NCBI GenBank assembly: GCA_027346925.1
Contig: DAIERH010000046.1
Coordinates: 1 to 12,981 of the forward strand
Reading direction: 5' to 3'
DNA: 12,981 nt
Source of the DNA: Geobacter sp.
GTDB lineage: Bacteria; Desulfobacterota; Desulfuromonadia; Geobacterales; Pseudopelobacteraceae
Shown: positions 5,898-12,981 of the stretch, piece by piece
Layout of the letters: every line of letters starts with the position of its first letter
Position numbering within the stretch: the stretch's first letter is position 1
Position numbers and translations under genes: made by a program
Notes under the pieces: generated by a model
Told to the model about the DNA's origin: nothing
Database searches by the model: none
The model's input: the letters and a program-made list of their open reading frames with translations, nothing else

Positions 5898-6623
5898 GAG
5901 GGCCTTGAGCAGGCTGTTTTTCACGTGGGGGATGTCCCGCTCCAACTCGCTGAGCAACCGCTTCATCCGTTTGCGCTGCAGGTCGGCGGTACCGCAGACC
6001 GGGCAGCGGCAGCAGACCACGGGGAGGTCGGCCTGGCGCGAGAAGGCGACGATATCGGCCTCGGCCACGTACACCAGGGGGCGGATGACGGTCGTCTCCC
6101 CGTTGTCGGCCAGCATGCTGGCCGACATGGCCTTGAGCGAGCCGACGAAAAACTGGTTCAGGAGCAGGGTTTCGATGAAGTCGTCCATGTGGTGCCCCAG
6201 CGCCAGCTTGTTGCAGCCCAGGGTCCGGGCGGCCTCGTAAAGCGCCCCCCGCTTGAGGCGTGCGCAGATGGAACAGTAGGACGAGCCGGGGCGGCGTTTT
6301 TCCTGGATAATGGCGTAGTGCTCGGTCGCGACCATACGGTAGCCGAAGCCGTTCTCCCGCAGGAACCCCTCGATGACCGAGGTTTGGTAGCCGGGGTAGC
6401 CGGAGTCGATATTGACCGCCACGATCTCGAAGTCGATCGGCGCCCGCCGGCGCAACTCCTCCAACAGAAGCAGCAGGGTATAGGAATCCTTGCCCCCCGA
6501 CACCGCCACCGCGATCCGGTCCCCCTCCTCGATCAGCCCGAAGTCGCCGACAGCCCGCCCCACTCCGTGCCGCAGCCGCCTGAACAGTGCATCATCCCTG
6601 AGTCCCTCCAGCAGAAGCGTCAT
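5793..6623 (-). CDS. ttcA: tRNA 2-thiocytidine biosynthesis protein TtcA
   Basis: 276 residues. The ATP pyrophosphatase signature SGGKDS is at 42-47, followed by GHHMDD (143-148). Two cysteine pairs, CSIC (C117, C120) and CPVC (C207, C210), match the cluster-binding CxxC pairs of TtcA. DFGLIEEGDRIAVAVSGG, EKRRPGSSYCSICARLKRG and the C-terminal NVQPRHLLDR stretch also fit TtcA (2-thiocytidine at tRNA position 32). Start chosen at ATG 6623, four bases after the metX stop; the longer open frame runs back into metX and is not needed for the family match. The nearest Shine-Dalgarno, GGGGAG, is 13 bases upstream, so translation may depend on coupling to metX. The last ~24 residues, opposite the small plus-strand ORF, look unlike the usual family end. 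Related TtuA/TtcA paralogues cannot be fully excluded. Confidence 0.92.
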   Translation of the reverse strand: MTLLLEGLRDDALFRRLRHGVGRAVGDFGLIEEGDRIAVAVSGGKDSYTLLLLLEELRRRAPIDFEIVAVNIDSGYPGYQTSVIEGFLRENGFGYRMVATEHYAIIQEKRRPGSSYCSICARLKRGALYEAARTLGCNKLALGHHMDDFIETLLLNQFFVGSLKAMSASMLADNGETTVIRPLVYVAEADIVAFSRQADLPVVCCRCPVCGTADLQRKRMKRLLSELERDIPHVKNSLLKALSNVQPRHLLDRGLQGSLATCANPAFPCAPTGQQG

Positions 6624-6627
6624 GGCG

Positions 6628-7743
6628 TCAGCGGAACTCCCCGCGTTCCACACGGTCAAGGAAGGCGCGTACCAGCGGGGCAAAGGTTTCGTGTTCCAGC
6701 AAAAAGGCGTCATGGCCATAGGCGGACCGGATCTGGTGGTATTCGGCAGGCTTGCCCAATTCCTTCAAACAAGCCACCATCTCCTCGGTCTGGTAGGGTG
6801 GGTAGAGCCAATCGGAACTGAAGGCGAAGAACTGGAGCGGAGCCGTGACATGGCTGAATGCCTCGGCCGTGGATTCGTAGCCCCAGGCCACGTCATACAG
6901 ATCCAGCGCCTTGGCCAGGTAGAGGAAGGAGTTGGCGTCAAAGCGGTCCACGAAGTTGTAGCCATTGTAGGTGAGATAGCGCTCAACCTCGAATTGGCCG
7001 AAGAAGTCGAACTGGCCGTCCTTGGCCGAGAAACGCCGGCCGAATTTGGCGTTCATGGACTCGTCCGACAGGAAGGTGATGTGTCCGATGCCGCGGGCCA
7101 GGGCCAAGCCGTCCTTGGGGTTGTGCTTGTACTCGCCCTTGCGCCAGGTGGGGTCGTTGAAGATCGACCAGCGGGCCACGGCGTTCAGCGCAATGGCCTG
7201 GGGCGACGGACGTGGCGTGGCGGCAAGCACGATGGCCGAGGCAATGCTGTCTGGGTACTGGGTGGCCCACTCCAGGGACTGCATCCCCCCCATGCTCCCC
7301 CCCATGACGCACAGCAACCGTTCGATTCCAAGGGCCCCCATCAGCAGCTTCTGGGCCCGCACCATGTCGCGCACGGTGATGACAGGGAAGGAGAGGTTGT
7401 AGCGTTTACCGGTCTTGGGGTTGATGGAGGCTGGCCCGGTGGAGCCGTAACAGGAGCCGATCACGTTGGAGCAGATCACGAACCAGCGTTCGGTGTCAAG
7501 CAACCGGCCGGGGCCGACGATGGCATCCCACCACCCCGGCTTGGTGTCCTCCTCGCGGCGTTTGCCGGCCAAATGGGCGTCGCCGGTCCAGGCATGCTCC
7601 ACCAGGATGGCGTTTGAGGCGGATTCGTTGAGGGTGCCGTAGGTCTCGTAGACGAGCGTGATCGGGGCCAGGATGCGTCCGCTATCCAGCTTGATACCGT
7701 TTTCGAAGGTTATGGACTGTTCCGTGACGACCCCGACGGACAT
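6628..7743 (-). CDS. metX: Homoserine O-acetyltransferase MetX
   Basis: 371 residues, normal for MetX. It acetylates L-homoserine from acetyl-CoA in methionine synthesis. It is an alpha/beta hydrolase: nucleophile Ser150 in GGSMGGMQSLEW (148-159), Asp in FSSDWLYPP (about 311), His in AYGHDAFL (about 344). Family blocks VYETYGTLNE (31-40), HAWTGDAH (50-57) and GSCYGSTGPASINP (96-109) are present. Some family members use succinyl-CoA; I assign acetyl from overall similarity. Start chosen at ATG 7743 with AAGGGG seven bases upstream; the in-frame extension upstream lies wholly inside the SAM riboswitch. It is the first gene of a SAM-controlled transcript with ttcA. Confidence 0.96.
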   Translation of the reverse strand: MSVGVVTEQSITFENGIKLDSGRILAPITLVYETYGTLNESASNAILVEHAWTGDAHLAGKRREEDTKPGWWDAIVGPGRLLDTERWFVICSNVIGSCYGSTGPASINPKTGKRYNLSFPVITVRDMVRAQKLLMGALGIERLLCVMGGSMGGMQSLEWATQYPDSIASAIVLAATPRPSPQAIALNAVARWSIFNDPTWRKGEYKHNPKDGLALARGIGHITFLSDESMNAKFGRRFSAKDGQFDFFGQFEVERYLTYNGYNFVDRFDANSFLYLAKALDLYDVAWGYESTAEAFSHVTAPLQFFAFSSDWLYPPYQTEEMVACLKELGKPAEYHQIRSAYGHDAFLLEHETFAPLVRAFLDRVERGEFR

Positions 7744-7744
7744 G

Positions 7745-7777
7745 AAAAACCCCTTCTCATACAGTGATGAAAAGGGG
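7745..7777 (-). terminator. SAM-riboswitch expression-platform terminator that overlaps the metX ribosome-binding site
   Basis: On the minus strand CCCCTTTTCAT (7777-7767) pairs over 11 bp, with one G-T, to ATGAGAAGGGG (7760-7750) around a 6-base loop, followed by five T (7749-7745). The downstream arm contains AAGGGG, the Shine-Dalgarno of metX, whose ATG follows the T-run after one base. The same fold could stop transcription and also hide the ribosome-binding site. Confidence 0.9.
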
Positions 7778-7804
7778 CTGAAACACGACGTTCGCAGCAC
7801 ACCC

Positions 7805-7899
7805 CTCATCTTTGCCTTTCGGCAGGAATTAGCACCTGACGCCACTACGGCCGGTTGCTGTGGCTTCACAGGGCCTTTCCCTCCACCACTCTCGATAAG
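7805..7899 (-). promoter_or_regulatory. SAM-I (S-box) riboswitch controlling metX-ttcA
   Basis: On the minus strand the S-box blocks are in order: CTTATC (7899-7894), GAGAG, GGTGGAGGGA (7887-7878), GGCCCTGTGAAGCC, CAGCAACC, GGTGCTAATTCC (7836-7825), and GATGAG (7810-7805). The last pairs with CTTATC to close helix P1. S-adenosylmethionine binding should stabilise P1, free the terminator at 7745-7777 and turn off metX. With flanking promoters it fills most of the 323-base space between the divergent metX and lipoprotein genes. Confidence 0.96.
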
Positions 7900-7916
7900 C
7901 AGGTTGTATGCTGTTG

Positions 7917-7945
7917 ACAATACGAAAGAACCCAGCGGTTGTCAA
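7917..7945 (-). promoter_or_regulatory. Promoter of metX-ttcA
   Basis: Minus strand: TTGACA (7945-7940), 17-base spacer, TATTGT (7922-7917). The start of transcription would be near 7910, just before the SAM aptamer. An inverted repeat TTGACAA (7914-7920) / TTGTCAA (7939-7945) coincides with its two ends. Confidence 0.7.
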
Positions 7946-8010
7946 TCAAATATGCTGCAGTCTGGCAGGAGGCGGCTCCCGCAAATTATGTGGAAAACAG
8001 GGTGTGCATC

Positions 8011-8019
8011 TGGTATAAA
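8011..8019 (+). promoter_or_regulatory. Possible extended -10 promoter for the lipoprotein gene
   Basis: TGGTATAAA has a TG one base before a TATAAA hexamer (8014-8019). I see no good -35. It lies 47 bases before the start codon. Confidence 0.35.
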
Positions 8020-8066
8020 CGACACCGTGAAATCCAGTTGTAGCGAGCCTGTATGTGGAGGTTGTC

Positions 8067-9134
8067 ATGAAACGACTGCTTGTGCCGGCGCTGCTGTTTC
8101 TGATGTGCGGCTGTGCCCGAAACCACTTTAATGTCCCGGTGGAAAACTTCAACGAAAAGGTGCGGGTGCTGGGCGTCGCCCCCATCATGATCGATGCCGG
8201 CTCCGACATCAGGTACCCCCAAAAGGATGTGCTGCTGCCCTTGGTTGCCGAGATGAACTACGCCTACGAGCCACAGTTCGTGCGCAAGCTCAAGGCGACC
8301 GGTAATTTTTACACCGTTGCCCTGCTGGACGGTGATCCCCGCCCAGTCTTAGCCAACCTGTTCTTCCGCCGTGAAAAGCGTGATGACGCCACCATCCGCT
8401 ACAACAAGTACTTCTGGAAAACAGAGGCGCTGCGGGACTACATCCGCAGAAACAACCTGGATGCGGTCATGCTGATCGTGGTCAGCGGCCTGGAGATGAC
8501 CGACAAGGTCTCCTCGGACAACCTGCTGAAATCCATGACCGGCGATTTCAACTATCTGATCATGACCGCCCAGATCCTCGACGCCGATGGTACCATCCTG
8601 TGGGAATATCCCAACTTCCGTACCCGCATGTTGAGCTATGACCCCCTGATCAACCTGCAGTATCCCGATTTCAGCGAGTCTGACGCCAACCTCTCCCCCG
8701 AGACCAACATAAAGTTCAAGACCATCGAGGGGGTCAGGCGGGCTCTCAACCAGAAGCGCAAGGATTTGTTGCGGCGCGAGACCACGGAATCCGAGGTTTA
8801 CGCCAGGCAGTTCGACGAGATGCTTTCCTATCTGAAGTACGACGCTGACAAGGCCAAAAAGGATACCCAGCCCGCGGCAGGAAAGACTCCGAAATCCGAA
8901 GGACAGCCCAAGGGGGGTGGCCAGCAACCCGTGGCGTCCGAGTCGAAACAGGCACCCATGGCCAGCCCCAGCCCGGCGGCCGGCAACTCCACGCCGGCCC
9001 CACAACCGTCTGCTCCGGCTGCCAGCACTGTACCTGCCCCGGTTTCAATTCCCACCCCAGTCGCGACTCCGCCGGGCGAAGTCCCCCCAACTCCGGCCAG
9101 CGGGATCACCCCGGCCAAGGGAGGCACACCGTAA
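8067..9134 (+). CDS. Putative lipoprotein with Pro/Ala-rich C-terminal tail
   Basis: 355 residues from ATG 8067, with a strong GGAGG five bases upstream (the in-frame ATG 12 bases earlier precedes that site). MKRLLVPALLFLMCGC is a short signal peptide with an acceptable lipobox; Cys16 would be the lipidated residue. The folded part, about 20-260, includes VRVLGVAPIMIDAGSDIRYP (28-47), an alpha/beta-looking region with NNLDAVMLIVVSGLEM, and a charged helical stretch ending about residue 260. From about 264 to the end it is low-complexity (Pro, Ala, Ser, Thr, Gly, Lys), as in envelope-spanning linkers. I do not recognise a domain and give no function. It is monocistronic and divergent from metX. 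Confidence 0.85.
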   Translation: MKRLLVPALLFLMCGCARNHFNVPVENFNEKVRVLGVAPIMIDAGSDIRYPQKDVLLPLVAEMNYAYEPQFVRKLKATGNFYTVALLDGDPRPVLANLFFRREKRDDATIRYNKYFWKTEALRDYIRRNNLDAVMLIVVSGLEMTDKVSSDNLLKSMTGDFNYLIMTAQILDADGTILWEYPNFRTRMLSYDPLINLQYPDFSESDANLSPETNIKFKTIEGVRRALNQKRKDLLRRETTESEVYARQFDEMLSYLKYDADKAKKDTQPAAGKTPKSEGQPKGGGQQPVASESKQAPMASPSPAAGNSTPAPQPSAPAASTVPAPVSIPTPVATPPGEVPPTPASGITPAKGGTP

Positions 9135-9180
9135 GAAATCGGCCGCCATGCGTGGGGCAACGGCACAGGAACAGTCAAGC

Positions 9181-9217
9181 ACCAACGCCCTTCCGGAATA
9201 CCTGGAAGGGCGTTGGT
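9181..9217. terminator. Long perfect hairpin between convergent genes, likely bidirectional terminator
   Basis: ACCAACGCCCTTCC (9181-9194) and its exact complement (9204-9217) flank a 9-base loop: a 14-bp perfect stem. It sits 47 bases past the lipoprotein stop and 61 bases past the cbiL stop on the other strand. Neither side has a real T-run, so it may protect mRNA ends or act as a non-canonical terminator. Confidence 0.6.
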
Positions 9218-9277
9218 CGTCATGTCTCTAGCGTAACAACCACTGGTGCATGATGACCAGGTTTGTGAGAGCAAGCT

Positions 9278-9985
9278 TTACGAGGAACATCGGATGATCA
9301 TCAGCGAGAGATAATCCGGTGAATGGGCCGTGATCTCGGCAAAGTCGGTCAGTATCTTCTGGCGGTTGCCCCCGACCCGCTCGGCGAACAACGTAGCCTC
9401 CTGTCGCCCAGTTTGCCGGAGCAGTTCCAGGATATCGCCGAAGAGCGGTTTGACCTTCAACAGCACGACGGTTTCGTACACGGCCAGCGCCTTCGCGATA
9501 TGCTCCAGACCGGCTGTGGCCGGAATGACGGCAACCTTGCCGTCCGCCTCGGCCAGCGGCACGCCGGCCTGGGCTGCGGAGGCGTTGATGCTGGAAATGC
9601 CGGGGATGATCTCGATCGGAATCCGGGGATAGCTCTCGCGGAAGATACGCAGCAGATAGATGAAGGTGGAGTAGAAGAGCGGGTCACCGATGGTGATGAA
9701 GGCCACGTCCTTGCCGGCGGCGATCCGCGCGGCAATCAGGCCGGCGGCCTCTTGCCAGGCGAGGGTCAGGCGGCTCGTGTCGGAGGTCATGGGAAACTGG
9801 TGGACCACGACCTCCTGGCGCCCCTCGTCGAGGAACTCCCGCACCGTTGCCAGGGCCACGCTGGCCTCGGCCGGATTGGACACCGGCGCAAGTACCACAT
9901 CCACCCGCCGCAGAACCCGCTCGGCCTTTCTGGTCAGAAGTTCCGGGTCGCCGGGTCCCACGCCGACGGCAAACAGCGTCGCCAC
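9278..9985 (-). CDS. cbiL: Precorrin-2 / cobalt-factor II C20-methyltransferase
   Basis: 235 residues, normal length. It adds a SAM-derived methyl at C20 of the corrin precursor in cobalamin synthesis. Tetrapyrrole methylase signatures: VGVGPGDPELLTRKA (7-21), the SAM-site stretch FITIGDPLFYST (96-107), and IIPGISSINASAAQAGVPL (126-144). These features fit CobI/CbiL better than other members of the superfamily. Start is GTG 9985-9983, sharing its first G with the TAG stop of the upstream gene (TAGTG), with AAGGGG upstream. Whether the substrate carries cobalt (anaerobic route) is inferred from the probable anaerobic host. Confidence 0.93.
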   Translation of the reverse strand: MATLFAVGVGPGDPELLTRKAERVLRRVDVVLAPVSNPAEASVALATVREFLDEGRQEVVVHQFPMTSDTSRLTLAWQEAAGLIAARIAAGKDVAFITIGDPLFYSTFIYLLRIFRESYPRIPIEIIPGISSINASAAQAGVPLAEADGKVAVIPATAGLEHIAKALAVYETVVLLKVKPLFGDILELLRQTGRQEATLFAERVGGNRQKILTDFAEITAHSPDYLSLMIIRCSS

Positions 9986-11202
9986 TACTGATTCCCCTTC
10001 CAGGCGGTGATCACGTAGACCGGGTTCTGGGCCTCGAACATCTTGTACTCGGTCAGGTTGCGGGTCTTGGCGATGTTGACGCAGGCTGCTTCAACGGTAA
10101 AGCCGTGATCCTCCAGGAACTCCACCGCCCTGGTGAGGGTATCCAGGGTCACGGCGTTGAGTACGACCTTGCCATCCGGCTTGAGCCGGTTGTCCACCGT
10201 GATGATGATCTCCTCCAGCATCCCGCCTGAGCCGCCGATGAAGACCCGGTCCGGGTCGGGGAGCCCATCCAGCGCGTCCGGCGCCTCCCCCTCCACCAGT
10301 TTGACGTTGCGGGCCGCGAACTTGCCCAGGTTTTCGCGGATAAAGGCGATGCACTGGGGGTTCTGCTCCACGGCATAGATGCGTCCGTTGGGCATCAGGT
10401 TGGAAGCCTCGATGGAGACCGAGCAGCTGCCGGCGCCGATATCCCACATGACCAGGTCGTTCTGCAACTGGAGCTTGGCCAGGGTGACGGCCCGAACCTC
10501 TTGTTTGGTGATCAGCTTCTTGGAGGTATGGAACTCGTCGTCTTCGATGCCGATCAGCGGGTACTGGGTCAGGTTCGGTTCATAGGTCTTGATCAGTATC
10601 AGGATATTGAGTTCGGAACTGGTGATGTCCAGCAGACCGCGCAGATCCCTGCGGGTGATCTTCTCCCCGGGTAGCCCCAGGTCCTCGCACAGCCAGGCCT
10701 CGTATCCCTCGGCCCCCCGGTCGATCAGTTCGGCGGCAATTGCGGCCGGGGTGTTGACCTTGTCGGTCAGGACGCAGACCTTTTCCGCGGCCACGATCTT
10801 GTCGATGGCCGGCTGCATGCCCCTGCCGTGCACCGAGACGAAGATGGCGTCGTCCCACGGTTCCTTGATGCGGGCAAAGGCGTACTGCATGCTGGTGACA
10901 TTGGCAAAGATCTCGATGCGTTCCTTGGGGAGGTTGCGCAGCAGGAAACGGGCGATGCCGAAGAAGTTGGGGTCGCCCGTGGCCAGGACCACCACCTGCT
11001 TTTGGGTGGTTTTGAGAAAGTCCAGCAGTTCGGGCAGATCGCCCAGGGGCATCTTGTCGCCGCTGAAATCGGGGAAGATGTCCAGGTGCCGCTGGCGTCC
11101 GACCATCACCTCGGTCTTGGCGATGACCTCCAGTGCCTTGGAGCCGAAGCCTTCCCACCCCTCGATACCGGCGCCGACCAGATATATCTTCTGTAAACTC
11201 AT
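9985..11202 (-). CDS. cobL: Fused CbiE-CbiT precorrin-6Y/7 C5,C15-methyltransferase (decarboxylating), CobL type
   Basis: 405 residues, as expected for the CbiE+CbiT fusion called CobL. Residues 1-205 are the CbiE-like tetrapyrrole methylase half (KIYLVGAGIEGW at 5-16, VVLATGDPNFFG at 71-82). Residues about 215-405 are the CbiT-like Rossmann half, with the SAM motif WDIGAGSCSVSIEA (253-266), YAVEQNP (276-282) and FIGGSGGMLEE (321-331). Together they methylate C5 and C15 and remove the C12 acetate carboxyl. Start chosen at ATG 11202, which leads straight into the methylase fold; an in-frame ATG 21 bases earlier adds nothing conserved. It is translated before cbiL in a tight two-gene unit. Confidence 0.95.
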   Translation of the reverse strand: MSLQKIYLVGAGIEGWEGFGSKALEVIAKTEVMVGRQRHLDIFPDFSGDKMPLGDLPELLDFLKTTQKQVVVLATGDPNFFGIARFLLRNLPKERIEIFANVTSMQYAFARIKEPWDDAIFVSVHGRGMQPAIDKIVAAEKVCVLTDKVNTPAAIAAELIDRGAEGYEAWLCEDLGLPGEKITRRDLRGLLDITSSELNILILIKTYEPNLTQYPLIGIEDDEFHTSKKLITKQEVRAVTLAKLQLQNDLVMWDIGAGSCSVSIEASNLMPNGRIYAVEQNPQCIAFIRENLGKFAARNVKLVEGEAPDALDGLPDPDRVFIGGSGGMLEEIIITVDNRLKPDGKVVLNAVTLDTLTRAVEFLEDHGFTVEAACVNIAKTRNLTEYKMFEAQNPVYVITAWKGNQ

Positions 11203-11245
11203 GACCCGAGTCCCCCAACCCAATCAATTCAGCTTCAGTGAGGGG

Positions 11246-11251
11246 ACTATA
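11246..11251 (-). promoter_or_regulatory. Possible -10 element upstream of cobL
   Basis: TATAGT on the minus strand, 44 bases before the cobL start. No convincing -35 lies 16-18 bases upstream. Confidence 0.3.
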
Positions 11252-11290
11252 GCACCCTGCACGTTAAAAATCACGTAACTATTCAGTAAT

Positions 11291-11315
11291 GGTATTGCCG
11301 ACGGCAGGAAATACC
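11291..11315. repeat. Inverted repeat in the typA-cobL gap
   Basis: GGTATT (11291-11296) and AATACC (11310-11315) flank a small internal palindrome GCCGACGGC (11297-11305); CCGACGG occurs again at 11332-11338 region. It lies between the typA terminator and the proposed cobL promoter. Possible operator or remnant structure; nothing else is seen in this gap. Confidence 0.35.
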
Positions 11316-11366
11316 CCCTCCGCCGACGGTGGGGATTGAGGGGTAGGGGGGCAGGTAATCGCAACT

Positions 11367-11396
11367 AAAAGGGGCGCTGCCTTGCGGCAACGCCCC
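11367..11396 (-). terminator. Intrinsic terminator of typA
   Basis: Minus strand: GGGGCGTTGCC pairs with GGCAGCGCCCC (11 bp, one G-T) around a GCAA tetraloop, followed by TTTT. It lies 36 bases after the typA stop. Confidence 0.9.
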
Positions 11397-11432
11397 CGTT
11401 TGATGCCGGCTGGATAACCCGCCGCTGTACCT

Positions 11433-12981
11433 TCATTTCGCCGCCCGTTTGCGCCGGGTGGGGTCCAGCTCCTTTTTGCGCAGACGGATCGACAGGGGGG
11501 TTACCTCCACCAGTTCGTCGTCGTCGATGAATTCCAGGGCCTGCTCCAGGGTCAGCAGGCGTGGCGGGGTGAGCTTGATGGCGTCGTCGGTGCCGGAGGC
11601 GCGCACGTTGGTGAGTTTCTTGCCCTTGCAGGGGTTGACGTCCAGGTCGTTGTCCTTGTTATGCTGGCCGATGATCATGCCGCCGTAGACCTCGACGCCG
11701 GCGCCGATGAAGAGGATGCCGCGCGGCTGGAGGGCATCCAGGGAGTAGGCCGTGGTCTCCCCGTGTTCCATGGCGATCAGCACGCCGTTCTTGCGGCCGG
11801 GGATGTCCCCTTTGTAGGGGGCGTAGTCATGGAATGTGTGGGTCATGACCGCTGTGCCGCGCGTGTCGGTCAAGACCTCGCCCCTGAGGCCGATCAGGCC
11901 GCGGGCCGGGATGACGAATTCCAGCCTGACCATATCGCCCATGGGGGCCATGGCCACCATCTCCCCCTTGCGCGGCCCCATCTTCTCGATGATGGCACCC
12001 TGGAACTCCGAGGCAACGTCCACCACCAGGTATTCCATCGGCTCCATCCTGACGCCGTTCTTCTCGCGGATGATGACCTCCGGCTTGGAGACCGCCAGTT
12101 CGAACCCCTCGCGGCGCATGTTCTCGATCAGGATGGAGAGGTGCAGCTCGCCGCGGCCCGAAACCTTGAAGGTATCAGGTGAATCGGTGTCCTCCACCCT
12201 GAGCGACACGTTGGTGCGCAGTTCCTTGGTCAGACGTTCGCGGATGTTGCGCGAGGTGACCCATTTCCCCTCACGCCCGGCAAAGGGGGAGGTGTTGACG
12301 ATGAAGTTCATGGCCAGCGTGGGTTCGTCGATGGAGACATAGGGAACGGCGATGGGGTTCTCGGCCGAGGCCAGGGTCTCGCCGATACTCACCTCTTCAA
12401 AGCCTGCCACGGTGACGATGTCGCCGGTGCCCGCCTCATCGATCTCCACCTGCTTCAACCCTTCGTAGCCGAGCAGCTTGGTGATGCGGCCCCGGGCAAC
12501 CGTGCCGTCGCCTTTGATCATTGCTACCGTCTCGCCGGACTTGACCTTGCCGTTGAAGATGCGGCCGGTGGCCATGCGGCCGATGTAGTCGTTGTAGTCG
12601 ATGTTGGCGATCAACATCTGGAAGGGGGCGTTGGCGTCCCCCTTGGGGGGGCGGACATTGGCTTCCACAACCGCGAAAAGCGGCTCCATGCTGGTTGAGT
12701 CGATGGTGATGTCCAGCTTGGCGTATCCCATCTTGGCGCTGGTATAGACCACCGGGAAATCCAGTTGATCGTCCGAGGCGTCCAGTTCGCAGAACAGGTC
12801 GAAGACCATGTTGAGCACCTCGTCGGGACGGGAGCCGGGGCGGTCGATCTTGTTGATGACCACAATAGGCTTCAGCCCCAGGTCGAGGGACTTCTTCAGC
12901 ACGAAGCGGGTCTGGGGCATGGGGCCGTCCAGGGCGTCCACCAGCAGGAGCACGGAATCGACCATTTTGAGCACCCGTTCC
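11433..12981 (-). CDS. typA: Ribosome-associated GTPase TypA/BipA, N-terminus cut by window edge
   Basis: The frame is open to the right edge, and the visible 515 residues begin ERVLKMVDSVLLLVDA. Compared with the usual ~600 residues, about 80 are missing, including the P-loop and DTPGH. Still visible are GPMPQTRFVLKK, the G4 motif NKIDRPGSRPDEV and the G5-like TSAKMG. Domain II begins near FQMLIANIDYNDYIGRMATGRI. The elongation-factor-like domains follow, with VSGRGELHLSILIENMRREGFEL, and the TypA-specific C-terminal domain contains GILFIGAGVEVYGGMIIGQH. The end is very basic (RKKELDPTRRKRAAK). It binds ribosomes and affects growth at low temperature and under stress in other bacteria. Stop TGA at 11433-11435, then its own terminator; transcribed separately from cobL. 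Confidence 0.97.
   Translation of the reverse strand, partial: ERVLKMVDSVLLLVDALDGPMPQTRFVLKKSLDLGLKPIVVINKIDRPGSRPDEVLNMVFDLFCELDASDDQLDFPVVYTSAKMGYAKLDITIDSTSMEPLFAVVEANVRPPKGDANAPFQMLIANIDYNDYIGRMATGRIFNGKVKSGETVAMIKGDGTVARGRITKLLGYEGLKQVEIDEAGTGDIVTVAGFEEVSIGETLASAENPIAVPYVSIDEPTLAMNFIVNTSPFAGREGKWVTSRNIRERLTKELRTNVSLRVEDTDSPDTFKVSGRGELHLSILIENMRREGFELAVSKPEVIIREKNGVRMEPMEYLVVDVASEFQGAIIEKMGPRKGEMVAMAPMGDMVRLEFVIPARGLIGLRGEVLTDTRGTAVMTHTFHDYAPYKGDIPGRKNGVLIAMEHGETTAYSLDALQPRGILFIGAGVEVYGGMIIGQHNKDNDLDVNPCKGKKLTNVRASGTDDAIKLTPPRLLTLEQALEFIDDDELVEVTPLSIRLRKKELDPTRRKRAAK

Noticed and set aside
6490..7617. 375-residue plus-strand open frame opposite ttcA and metX
   Set aside because: Shadow of two well-supported minus-strand genes; no ribosome-binding site or domain.
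7744..7920. 59-residue in-frame N-terminal extension of MetX
   Set aside because: It is exactly the SAM riboswitch and terminator; conserved MetX sequence and the ribosome-binding site point to ATG 7743.
11203..11432. Possible cobalamin riboswitch before the cob genes
   Set aside because: None of the B12-box sequence or expected long leader is seen; the gap holds only a weak -10, a small inverted repeat and the typA terminator.
1..12981. CRISPR array, tRNA genes, transposase or phage genes
   Set aside because: No regularly spaced repeats, cloverleaf-like sequences, transposase motifs or terminal inverted repeats were noticed on either strand.

Overview
The window (about 60% GC by eye) looks like a piece of a Geobacter/Pelobacter-type delta-proteobacterial (Desulfuromonadota) chromosome. 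The basis is an FlbD-MotA-MotB unit, an S-box (SAM-I) leader in front of metX, a fused CbiE-CbiT (CobL) protein next to CbiL/CobI, and a free-standing BioD-like/DRTGG protein. The taxonomy is inference from gene content and protein style, not from a marker gene. No tRNA, rRNA, CRISPR array, insertion sequence or phage gene was seen; this is mainly housekeeping DNA.

Layout. (1) 1-2400, minus strand: a thiamine-thiazole operon, read promoter (-35 TTGACA, -10 TAGGCT) -> TPP riboswitch -> short terminator hairpin -> thiS -> thiG -> ThiE/TenI-family gene -> radical SAM gene of the YhcC/TIGR01212 type (runs off the left edge). (2) 2400-3652, plus strand: divergent BioD-like P-loop/DRTGG protein. 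(3) 3698-5897, plus strand: promoter with a 20-bp palindrome, flbD, motA, motB (flagellar stator) and a small membrane ORF that runs antisense into the 3' end of ttcA. (4) 7945-5793, minus strand: promoter -> SAM-I riboswitch -> terminator that contains the metX ribosome-binding site -> metX -> ttcA. (5) 8067-9134, plus strand: lipoprotein of unknown role with a Pro/Ala-rich tail. (6) 9181-9217: long perfect hairpin between convergent genes. (7) 11202-9278, minus strand: cbiET/cobL and cbiL, coupled by a TAGTG overlap. (8) 12981-11433, minus strand: typA/bipA, lacking its N-terminal G1-G3 region because of the window edge, followed by a good intrinsic terminator.

How it fits together. Two metabolite riboswitches control adjacent sulfur-related pathways: TPP represses thiazole synthesis, and SAM represses homoserine acetylation and probably, by co-transcription, the tRNA 2-thiocytidine enzyme TtcA. 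The corrin methyltransferases (CbiL, CbiET) are SAM consumers.

The items most worth a second look are: the ThiE-family protein that lacks the two metal-binding Asp motifs of ThiE and resembles TenI; the in-frame thiG-TAG-hairpin-thiE junction with no visible Shine-Dalgarno; the metX terminator that also holds its ribosome-binding site; and the probable SAM control of ttcA. I see no clearly new defence or mobile system here.
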